Shown in pieces: positions 54,957 to 62,480 of a DNA stretch of 62,480 nucleotides. Numbering within the stretch: position 1 is the first letter of the stretch; each line of letters starts with the position of its first letter. Source of the DNA: an uncultured SAR116 cluster alpha proteobacterium (GTDB lineage Bacteria; Pseudomonadota; Alphaproteobacteria; Puniceispirillales; Marisalimonadaceae); contig CACJOU010000008.1 in assembly GCA_902595145.1 (NCBI GenBank), positions 1 to 62,480 of the forward strand, given 5' to 3'. Under the pieces are notes generated by a model. That model saw only the letters and a list, made by a program, of their open reading frames with translations, searched no databases and had not been told where the DNA came from. A program made the position numbers and the translations under genes.

Positions 54957-57900
54957 TTATTCAAAATATGATTGGAGAGATTTGATATTTAATTTTAAAC
55001 TTTTTAATGCTTTTATAGCAAGAGTTGCTGCATTTGCACCTTGGATAGTAGTATAATAAGGTATTTTGTTAGAAAGTGCAGTTTGTCTTAAAGAAAAACT
55101 ATCTTTGATCGAATTTCTTCCTTCTGCTGTATTTATCACAAGTTGAATCTCTTTAGACAACATTGCATCCACTGCGTTTGGTCTACCTTCAATCACTTTT
55201 TTTATACATTGAGTTTCGATTTTATTATTATTCAAATATTTTGCTGTTCCTGAGGTTGCGCTTATTTTAAAACCTAAATTTTTAAGATTTTTAGCAATAG
55301 GCACTACAATATTTTTATCATCATCTTTTATTGAGATGAAGACTTTACCTTCTAAAGGTAAATTTATGCCTGCCCCAAGTTGGCTTTTTGCAAAAGCTTC
55401 TCCAAATGTTAAACCTATACCCATTACTTCACCAGTAGATTTCATTTCTGGACCAAGTATTACATCAGTACCAGGAAATCTTGCGAAAGGAAAAACTGCT
55501 TCTTTAACTGAAATATGGTTAATTATTCTATTTGATAATTTAAAATCAGATAATTTTTTACCAATCATTATTTGTGATGCAATTTTAACAATTGGAACTC
55601 CAGTAGATTTAGCTACAAAAGGTATTGTTCTACTTCCACGAGGATTAACTTCTAATATAAATATTTTTTTATTTTGAATTGCAAATTGTATGTTAATGAA
55701 GCCAATAACATTCAAAGATTTTGCAAGTTTTTTAGTTTGTAACGTAATTTCATCAACTATTGTTTTATCAATCGTTTGTGGAGGAAGAGCACATGCTGAA
55801 TCTCCAGAATGAATTCCTGCCTCTTCTATATGTTCCATAATACCTGCAATGAAGGTCTCATTACCATCAGAAATAGCATCAACATCAACTTCTATCGCAT
55901 TTTTTAGAAAACTATCAATCAAAACTGGATTAGAACCAGAAACCTTTACTGCTTCATTAATATATGTTTGTAATTGCTCTTGGTTGTGTATTATTTCCAT
56001 AGCACGACCACCAAGAACGTAACTAGGTCTAATTACTACAGGAAAACCAATTTTTTTTGTGATCTTGGAGGCTTCATCTTTACTGCTCGCGACGTCATTT
56101 AGTGGTTGATTTAATTTCAAGCTCTGTAGTAATTCTTTAAAACTTTTTCTATCTTCGGCTAAATTTATTGCTTCAACTGATGTTCCTAAAATTTTAACAC
56201 CAGATTTTTCTAAACTTGAAGAAATTTTAAGTGGAGTTTGTCCTCCTAATTGAACAATCACACCAATTACATTGCCATTTTGGTTTTCCTTTTCAATCAC
56301 AGAAAGAACATCTTCATGATCAAGAGGTTCAAAGTATAATTTTTCAGAAGTATCGTAGTCAGTTGAAACAGTCTCAGGATTGCAATTAATCATTATTGTT
56401 TCAAACCCTATTTCAGATAAACTATATGCTGCGTGAACACAGCAATAGTCAAACTCTATACCTTGTCCAATTCTATTAGGACCACCCCCAAGAATAATAA
56501 CTTTGTTTTTATTTGATGGGTAAACTTCACACTCATTATTATTATTCTGTTCAAAGGTGCTGTAAAGATACGCAGTTTCTGAAAAAAATTCAGCCGCACA
56601 TGTATCAACTCTTTTATAAGATGGAAAAACACCAAATTTCGATCTAAGTTCATAAATTTTTTGTATACTATTTTGAGTTAATTCAGAAATACGTTTATCA
56701 GAAAAACCCATAGATTTTATACTTCTTAAAAACATCTCATCCAAAATATAATCACTAGTTTTTAGATGTTCTTCAACTTGAACTATTCCTAAAATCTGTT
56801 CTAAAAACCATTTATCCCAGCCAGTAATATTAGAAATTTCTTCAATTGAAATTTTATGTCTAAACGCAGTTGCTATTCTCAATATTCTTTCTGGAACCTG
56901 TTCAGCTAACCAGCCAGAAATGTTGTCTTTGTTATTTAAATTTTCATTTTGAACTGGGAAATAAACATCATCGAGTCCAGACAAACCTGTTTCAAGAGAT
57001 CTTAAAGCTTTTTGAAGAGACTCCTGAAAAGATCTTCCAATAGCCATCGCCTCTCCAACTGATTTCATAGAAGTAGATAAAAGATTATTTGATCCAGGAA
57101 ATTTCTCAAAAGTAAAGCGAGGAATTTTTGTAACAACATAATCTATTGTAGGTTCAAAACTAGCAGGAGTGGATTTTGTAATATCATTTTGTAATTCATC
57201 TAATGTATATCCAATAGCAAGTTTTGCAGCAACTTTAGCTATTGGGAAACCAGTCGCTTTTGACGCTAACGCAGAAGATCTACTTACTCTTGGGTTCATT
57301 TCAATTACAATTAATCTTCCATTTTTTGGATTAAGGGCAAATTGTACATTTGATCCTCCAGTATCAACCCCAATTTCTCTCAAAACAGAAATACTTGCAT
57401 TACGCATCTTCTGATATTCTTTATCTGTTAAAGTCAAAGCTGGTGCTACAGTAATAGAATCACCTGTATGAACTCCCATTGGATCAACATTCTCAATAGA
57501 ACATATTATTATACAGTTATCTGCATTATCTCTTACTACTTCCATTTCATACTCTTTCCACCCTAAAAGTGATTCTTCAATTAGCACTTCAGTAGTTGGA
57601 GATAATTTTAATCCGTTAGTTACAATTTCAATAAATTCTTCTTTGTTATAAGCTATGCCCCCGCCTTCACCTCCAAGAGTAAAGGATGGCCTTATTATTG
57701 CTGGCAAACCAACAAAATCTAAAGCAGAAATAGCTTGATCAATATTTTTTGCAATTTGAGCTCTTGCAGACTCTAAACCAATTTTATTCATACTTTCTTT
57801 AAATAATTCTCGGTCTTCTGCCTTATTTATTGAATCAGGTTTTGCACCAATGATTTCAATATCGTATTTTTTTAAGATACCAGAATTATATAGATCTAAA

Positions 57901-58196
57901 GTTGCGTTAAGAGCTGTTTGACCTCCCATGGTAGGTAGAATTGCGTCTGGACTCTCAATTTCTATGATTTTTTCAATAGTATTTTTTTCTATTGGTTCGA
58001 TATATGTCGAATCAGCCATAATTGGATCAGTCATAATGGTGGCAGGATTAGAGTTTATTAGTATCACTCTTATTCCCTCTTCTTTAAGAGCCTTACATGC
58101 TTGCGCCCCAGAGTAATCAAATTCACAAGCTTGTCCAATTACTATAGGACCAGCACCAATTATTAAGACTGATTTAATATCTTTACGTTTTGGCAT
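54957..58196 (-). CDS. carB: Carbamoyl-phosphate synthase large subunit
   Basis: Makes carbamoyl phosphate for arginine and pyrimidine synthesis. The 1079-residue protein has two ATP-grasp halves, each with glycine-rich ATP sites ([18 protein letters not shown] near the start, [15 protein letters not shown] near 560) and a paired NPRx[14 protein letters not shown] segment, plus a C-terminal MGS-like allosteric domain from about residue 930. It overlaps the carA 3' end by 14 bp, so the subunits are coupled. Confidence 0.97.
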   Translation of the reverse strand: MPKRKDIKSVLIIGAGPIVIGQACEFDYSGAQACKALKEEGIRVILINSNPATIMTDPIMADSTYIEPIEKNTIEKIIEIESPDAILPTMGGQTALNATLDLYNSGILKKYDIEIIGAKPDSINKAEDRELFKESMNKIGLESARAQIAKNIDQAISALDFVGLPAIIRPSFTLGGEGGGIAYNKEEFIEIVTNGLKLSPTTEVLIEESLLGWKEYEMEVVRDNADNCIIICSIENVDPMGVHTGDSITVAPALTLTDKEYQKMRNASISVLREIGVDTGGSNVQFALNPKNGRLIVIEMNPRVSRSSALASKATGFPIAKVAAKLAIGYTLDELQNDITKSTPASFEPTIDYVVTKIPRFTFEKFPGSNNLLSTSMKSVGEAMAIGRSFQESLQKALRSLETGLSGLDDVYFPVQNENLNNKDNISGWLAEQVPERILRIATAFRHKISIEEISNITGWDKWFLEQILGIVQVEEHLKTSDYILDEMFLRSIKSMGFSDKRISELTQNSIQKIYELRSKFGVFPSYKRVDTCAAEFFSETAYLYSTFEQNNNNECEVYPSNKNKVIILGGGPNRIGQGIEFDYCCVHAAYSLSEIGFETIMINCNPETVSTDYDTSEKLYFEPLDHEDVLSVIEKENQNGNVIGVIVQLGGQTPLKISSSLEKSGVKILGTSVEAINLAEDRKSFKELLQSLKLNQPLNDVASSKDEASKITKKIGFPVVIRPSYVLGGRAMEIIHNQEQLQTYINEAVKVSGSNPVLIDSFLKNAIEVDVDAISDGNETFIAGIMEHIEEAGIHSGDSACALPPQTIDKTIVDEITLQTKKLAKSLNVIGFINIQFAIQNKKIFILEVNPRGSRTIPFVAKSTGVPIVKIASQIMIGKKLSDFKLSNRIINHISVKEAVFPFARFPGTDVILGPEMKSTGEVMGIGLTFGEAFAKSQLGAGINLPLEGKVFISIKDDDKNIVVPIAKNLKNLGFKISATSGTAKYLNNNKIETQCIKKVIEGRPNAVDAMLSKEIQLVINTAEGRNSIKDSFSLRQTALSNKIPYYTTIQGANAATLAIKALKSLKLNIKSLQSYFE

Positions 58197-59394
58197 TTTT
58201 CGTTTCTTTAATTAAGTTTAAAAATTCATTGAACAAATAAGATGACTCGGTTGGTCCAGGTGAGGCTTCTGGATGGTACTGAACTGAAAAAATTGGTAAT
58301 GATCTATGTCTTATACCTTCTATTGAATTGTCAAATAAAGAAGTATGGGTCACTTCTAAACAATTTGGTAAAGAATCTAAGTCTATTTGATACCCATGGT
58401 TTTGACTGGTAATCTCTACTTTATTTTTAGATAGATTTTTGACAGGATGATTAGCTCCTCTATGACCTTGAGGCATTTTATTTGTTTTCGCTCCAAATGA
58501 TATTCCAATTAATTGATGACCAATACATATTCCAAACACAGGAATTTTAAGTTGAAATAAATCACTTAGTAGTTTTCTACATTTTATTTCTGTTGCAGAT
58601 GGATCTCCAGGACCGTTTGATAAAAAAATACCATCTGGCTTGAAATTATTTATATCCTTAATAGTTGCATTTTCTGAGAAAACTCTAACTTCTGCATTTA
58701 AGTTAACAAGATGTCTAAGTATGTTTTTTTTAACACCAAAATCTATAACAGCAATTTTGGGTTTGAAGTTCTTTAAATTACACACCTCTGACGATATTAG
58801 TTCATGCACACCTTCAGTATACTGGTATTGTTTTTTTGTAGTTATAGATGATGAAAGGTTTAGTCCATCCATTTTTGGATGTTTTTTAAGTTTATTTCTC
58901 AACTCTTCTATTTTAAAGTTTCCACTTTTCTCAAAACATATCAATGCATTACAGCTTTTATATTTTCGAATTATTTTTGTTAGCAATCTAGTGTCAATGC
59001 CAGAAATACCTTGTATATTATTTTTTATTAACCACTCATTAAAACTGATTTCTGATCGCCAATTAGACTCGTTTGTTGGATGTTGTCTTACTACAATACC
59101 TGCAATCGCATTTGTATTTCCTTCTTCATCAAATTTGTTAGAACCTATGTTACCAATATGGGGGAAAGTAAAAGTAATAATTTGTCCCGTATATGATGGA
59201 TCTGTGATTATTTCTTGATAGCCAGAGATGGAAGTATTGAAGCATATTTCACCTATGCTTTCCTTTTTAGAACCAAACGATCTACCTAAAAAATATGAAC
59301 CATCATCTAAAATTAATATACTATCTAATGTATGATTTTTATTAATTGAATTAAGATTAAATGGTATATAACCAATATCTTTAAACTTATTCAT
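58183..59394 (-). CDS. carA: Carbamoyl-phosphate synthase small subunit
   Basis: The glutamine amidotransferase subunit (403 residues) that feeds ammonia to CarB. The N-terminal domain has [21 protein letters not shown]; the C-terminal class I glutaminase has [11 protein letters not shown] with the nucleophile cysteine and [10 protein letters not shown] with the catalytic histidine. It leads carA-carB-greA and is divergent from yqeY. An N-terminal extension of about 20 residues before DDGSYFLG is slightly longer than usual. Confidence 0.96.
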   Translation of the reverse strand: MNKFKDIGYIPFNLNSINKNHTLDSILILDDGSYFLGRSFGSKKESIGEICFNTSISGYQEIITDPSYTGQIITFTFPHIGNIGSNKFDEEGNTNAIAGIVVRQHPTNESNWRSEISFNEWLIKNNIQGISGIDTRLLTKIIRKYKSCNALICFEKSGNFKIEELRNKLKKHPKMDGLNLSSSITTKKQYQYTEGVHELISSEVCNLKNFKPKIAVIDFGVKKNILRHLVNLNAEVRVFSENATIKDINNFKPDGIFLSNGPGDPSATEIKCRKLLSDLFQLKIPVFGICIGHQLIGISFGAKTNKMPQGHRGANHPVKNLSKNKVEITSQNHGYQIDLDSLPNCLEVTHTSLFDNSIEGIRHRSLPIFSVQYHPEASPGPTESSYLFNEFLNLIKETKNAKT

Positions 59395-59631
59395 TACACA
59401 CCTGTAGGATTCTAAAAAAATGATTTTTAAGATTAATATTTATTGAATTATTCGGATTTAAATAGAAGTAATTTTTACGCAAAATTTTCATCAAGCTCTA
59501 ATTAAATTGTATTAGTATCTTCGTCAATAAAATTTAAAATTATTTGATTAAAATTTTATAGATTATGTTATCAATTTTCTTAAAATTATACTTTGAGAGC
59601 ATATATGAACAAATGTTATTAGGAAAAATAA
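59395..59631. promoter_or_regulatory. Divergent spacer between carA and yqeY
   Basis: At 237 bp this is the longest spacer in the window. It must hold promoters for carA-carB-greA and for yqeY-dnaG-rpoD. It is very AT-rich, and I see no convincing consensus promoter pair, strong hairpin, tRNA or small gene. AGGA lies just before the yqeY ATG. Confidence 0.4.
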
Positions 59632-60096
59632 ATGAATATTAGAGAAAAAATTTCAAAAACTTTAAAAGATGCAATGATTAAAAAAGAAACAAATTTAGTC
59701 AACACTCTACGGTTGATGCTGGCAGCTATAAAAGAAAGAGACATAATATCTAAAGGGAAAGGACATGATGATGAAGTTAATGATAAAGTGATTATTTCTT
59801 TACTTCAATCTATGATAAAACAAAGAAAAGGATCAATTGATTTGTATGTGCAAGGTAATAGAGACGATTTAGTAAAAAAAGAAGAAAATGAAATTAAAAT
59901 AATCTCAAATTTCTTGCCAAGCCAACTATCAAAACAGGAGGTCGATGAGATAATAAATAACACAATTAAATCAAATGAAGTCAATTCTATGAAAGATATG
60001 GGTATGGTAATAAAGATTATAAAAGAACAATATGATGGAATGATGGATTTTGGTTACGTAAGTAAAGTTATCAAGGAAAAACTCTCAAACATATGA
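59632..60096 (+). CDS. GatB/YqeY domain-containing protein
   Basis: A 154-residue all-helical YqeY protein with LVNTLRLMLAAIKERDI, ISLLQSMIKQRKGSI and the FLPSQLSKQEVDEII segment. The domain is related to the tRNA-binding tail of GatB, but free-standing YqeY proteins have no settled role. The order yqeY-dnaG-rpoD is conserved in alphaproteobacteria; here dnaG starts 31 bp downstream. Confidence 0.92.
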   Translation: MNIREKISKTLKDAMIKKETNLVNTLRLMLAAIKERDIISKGKGHDDEVNDKVIISLLQSMIKQRKGSIDLYVQGNRDDLVKKEENEIKIISNFLPSQLSKQEVDEIINNTIKSNEVNSMKDMGMVIKIIKEQYDGMMDFGYVSKVIKEKLSNI

Positions 60097-60127
60097 TGTT
60101 TAATTCATTAGATTAATAAGAAAAAAT

Positions 60128-61795
60128 ATGGATTTAAAAGAAGAAATTAAAAATACTATTAAACTTTCTGAAGTTATAGGTAAAAACTTATCTCTTAAAA
60201 AACGTGATAATAATAATTATGTAGCTTTATGTCCATTTCACAAGGAAAAAACTCCTTCTTTTAATATTTCAGATGATAAGGGTTTTTATCATTGTTTTGG
60301 TTGTGGGAAAAATGGAGATATATTTAATTACTTAATGGAGACAGAAAACTTATCTTTTGTGGAAGCATTAAAAACATTAGCTGATCAAGCGGGAATAAAT
60401 TTTAGTAATCATAATTATTTTGTAGATCCTAAAATTACAAATCATTTTAACATTTTGAGAAGAGTTTCTGAATCTTACATAAACAATCTAAATGCTCCAT
60501 TGGGTGAAAAAGCCAGAAATTATTTACAAAAAAGAGGTTTTAATGAATCAATTATAAATAACTTTAAATTGGGATATTCTGGTAATTTAAAATCTAACCA
60601 GCACTTATTATCTACTTTGTTAAAAGAAGGATTTTCAATTGATGATTTTGTTGATGTAGGTTTGATAAAAAAAAATAACGATAAAAATTTAGTGTTTTTC
60701 TTTCAAAATCGAATAATGTTTCCTATTTTAAACTTCTCAGGGAAAACAATAGCGTTTGGTGGTAGGATTTTAGGAGAAGGGCAGCCAAAATATTTAAATT
60801 CTCCTGAAACATCTTTATTTCTAAAAAGTAGACAATTATATGGAGTTTTTAATTCTAAAAAACATTTACATAAAAAACGTTTTATAATTTGTGAGGGTTA
60901 TACTGATGTCATTTGTCTTCAATCTTTCGGATATCCTGCTGTTGCTTCTCTTGGAACGGCATTAACAGAAGATCAAATAGAAACAATTTTTAATATAATT
61001 GATGAGGCTTTTTTGGTTTTTGATGGTGATATTGCTGGAAAAAATGCTACCGAAAGAATTTTTCAAAAATATCTTCCAAAACTAAAACTGAAAAAAAAAT
61101 TAAAATTTGTATTTTTGCCTGACAATCTTGACCCAGAAGAATTTATAAAAAAGAATGGTTTGGAACAATTTGAAAGCCTTTTGGATAAATCAGTTGGAGC
61201 CTTTGAAATGTTGTGGTCTCAAGGTTTGAAACTTATAAGAAAAAATGAACCAGAAAGCCAAGCATACTCTTGGAATTATTTAAGAACTAAAGTTAATACA
61301 ATTGAAAATAATAATATTAAACTAGCATATCGTGATGAAATAGAAAAAAGAATAAGGATTTTTAGAGAAAGAAACAAAAACATTAATCTAAAAATCAATA
61401 CTTTTAGACCAAATACTCAAAAATTATTTTCAACGAAAAACAATATGCCTAAGACAGGAGTTGAAATAAAGGTAGGTGCAATTATATATATAATGCTTAT
61501 ATATCCAAAAATATGTATAACATTTGATGAAAAAATATCTTTACTTAATTTTAAAAATGATAATTTTAACAATTTTAAAAACTCAATATTGAATTTGGTT
61601 AATAACTTTCCCAAAATAAGTGCAAAAGATTTACAGCAACAAATGAGTAATGAAGGTTTTACTGTTCAAATTAATAAATTTATGCAAAGTAATTATCCTA
61701 CAAGATTAAACTTAGATCCTAACCAGTTAAATGAAGAAAAAATATGTATAATTTTTGAAGAATTATTAAGTTTATTAAATTTTAGAAATATTTAG
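60128..61795 (+). CDS. dnaG: DNA primase
   Basis: Makes RNA primers for replication. The 555-residue protein has the zinc-binding motif CPFH...HCFGCG (about 37-61), the primase core with RIMFPI and FGGRIL, and a TOPRIM domain with ICEGYTDVI and VFDGDIAG. The C-terminal helicase-interaction region is short, so the whole is somewhat smaller than the usual 600 or more residues. It is 47 bp upstream of rpoD, the classic macromolecular synthesis arrangement. Confidence 0.95.
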   Translation: MDLKEEIKNTIKLSEVIGKNLSLKKRDNNNYVALCPFHKEKTPSFNISDDKGFYHCFGCGKNGDIFNYLMETENLSFVEALKTLADQAGINFSNHNYFVDPKITNHFNILRRVSESYINNLNAPLGEKARNYLQKRGFNESIINNFKLGYSGNLKSNQHLLSTLLKEGFSIDDFVDVGLIKKNNDKNLVFFFQNRIMFPILNFSGKTIAFGGRILGEGQPKYLNSPETSLFLKSRQLYGVFNSKKHLHKKRFIICEGYTDVICLQSFGYPAVASLGTALTEDQIETIFNIIDEAFLVFDGDIAGKNATERIFQKYLPKLKLKKKLKFVFLPDNLDPEEFIKKNGLEQFESLLDKSVGAFEMLWSQGLKLIRKNEPESQAYSWNYLRTKVNTIENNNIKLAYRDEIEKRIRIFRERNKNINLKINTFRPNTQKLFSTKNNMPKTGVEIKVGAIIYIMLIYPKICITFDEKISLLNFKNDNFNNFKNSILNLVNNFPKISAKDLQQQMSNEGFTVQINKFMQSNYPTRLNLDPNQLNEEKICIIFEELLSLLNFRNI

Positions 61796-61842
61796 CTTTT
61801 AATTTTTAATTAAGTTCGAAATCTTTACAGAGTGAGTTTACG

Positions 61843-62480
61843 TATGTTAGCCAAAAATGAAAATAAAAATAATAATTCTAAATTAGGTAATGACAGTCCT
61901 ATTTTAGATCTCAACAATTCGGCTATTAAATCTTTAATTAAGAAAGGTAAACTCAATGGCTTTGTTACGCTAGATGAGCTTAATCAAGCACTTCCACCAG
62001 GTGAATATAGTTCTGAACAAATAGAAGATATTCATTCAGCATTGAATGATATGGGTTTTAATATTGTAGATCAGCAAGAAGAAAGTTCTTTTGAAGAATT
62101 AGACGATAAAAATACAGGAAATTTATCTGATGAAGAAGGTGCTAGATCTGACGATCCAGTCAGAATGTATCTTAAAGAAATGGGCTCGGTTGAACTTTTA
62201 TCTAGAGAAGGTGAAATTTCTATAGCCAAAAGGATAGAGGCTGGAAGAGAATTAATGATAGGAGGTATCTATGAATCTCCTCTAGCTATGAGAGCATTTC
62301 TTAAATGGAGAGATGAAGTTGATGACGGAACTATGATGTTAAGAGATATAATTGATTTAGAAACAACTTATTCTAGAATATATGGTGGTGCTAATGAACC
62401 AGCCTTAGCTAGTGAAAGTATAAATAAATTTAAATTAACCGATTTAAATTCATCGAATATTTCAAAAGAATTAGAACCCA
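61843..62480 (+). CDS. rpoD: RNA polymerase sigma factor RpoD (3' partial)
   Basis: The primary sigma factor, truncated by the right edge; about 212 residues are present. Region 1.1 is seen in IKSLIKKGKLNGFVTLDELN and SSEQIEDIHSALNDMG, followed by an acidic stretch and region 1.2 with DDPVRMYLKEMGSVELLSREGE. The frame is open to the last base. It is directly downstream of dnaG, as expected for an alphaproteobacterium. Confidence 0.94.

Noticed and set aside
58640-59218. Open frame of 192 codons antisense to carA
   Set aside because: It lies fully within the well-supported carA, has no recognisable motif, and is rich in residues expected from reading such a gene backwards.
1-62480. CRISPR arrays, insertion sequences, phage genes, rRNA or tRNA genes
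   Set aside because: No regularly spaced repeats, transposase or integrase motifs, long inverted repeats or structural RNA genes were found in reading spacers and genes.

Overview
This window reads as a piece of a small, AT-rich (roughly one third G+C by eye), tightly packed alphaproteobacterial chromosome, most likely from a marine, streamlined lineage such as the HIMB59/AEGEAN-169 or similar low-GC groups. The evidence is the gene content and order: petABC after hemF, a Nudix-DUF6111-cca string, lgt-pgeF-prs-rplY-pth-ychF, UbiK-YbjN-proC, uvrB-uvrC-pgsA-moaD-moaE, carAB-greA, and yqeY-dnaG-rpoD. The exact lineage is inference. Spacers are short, several convergent genes abut or overlap, and I see no rRNA, tRNA, CRISPR array, insertion sequence or prophage gene.

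Region 1 (1-15774) is catabolic and accessory in character. It starts with a beta-keto acid cleavage enzyme (cut by the left edge) and an SDR dehydrogenase. An alpha/beta hydrolase with an SCP2-like partner, a PLP aminotransferase and an epoxide-hydrolase-like protein follow. An Lrp-type regulator is then divergent from an AceE-like homodimeric 2-oxo acid dehydrogenase E1. Downstream of E1, on the same strand, lies a gene set for a TRAP transporter (DctPQM), an isocitrate-lyase/PEP-mutase-family lyase, a zinc alcohol dehydrogenase, a cobalt-type nitrile hydratase (alpha, beta, activator) and a second zinc alcohol dehydrogenase. This looks like an uptake-and-breakdown route for an organic acid or nitrile that I cannot name. 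A hairpin terminator sits between dctP and dctQ.

Region 2 (15778-26461) mixes an Asp/Asn hydroxylase-like membrane protein, YajQ, a hydrolase, molybdate transporter genes modBC (no modA here), a 3-oxoadipyl-CoA-type thiolase, a GST, a small unknown protein with a possible hairpin over its ribosome binding site, pyruvate kinase, a cyclophilin, and a USP/TIGR02186/TauE-SafE cluster.

Region 3 (26540-45076) is mostly housekeeping: Nudix, DUF6111, CCA tRNA nucleotidyltransferase, HemF, the bc1 complex, the ychF-pth-rplY-prs-pgeF-lgt strand, UbiK/YbjN/ProC, an OmpR/EnvZ pair, IlvE, molybdopterin synthase and PgsA. Region 4 (45147-62480) carries UvrC/UvrB, an aspartate-type aminotransferase, MsrP, SelO, an ELM1-like protein, a second Lrp regulator, GreA, CarB/CarA, YqeY, DnaG and the start of RpoD, which runs off the right edge.

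The most surprising sequence-level observation is that two conserved genes, cca (27418-28740) and the ELM1-like gene (52858-53820, minus), have family-conserved N-terminal motifs in frames with no upstream ATG, GTG or TTG. Both appear to need an AUU or AUA start, or else contain homopolymer indels. The most interesting gene set is the TRAP/lyase/dehydrogenase/nitrile hydratase cluster.
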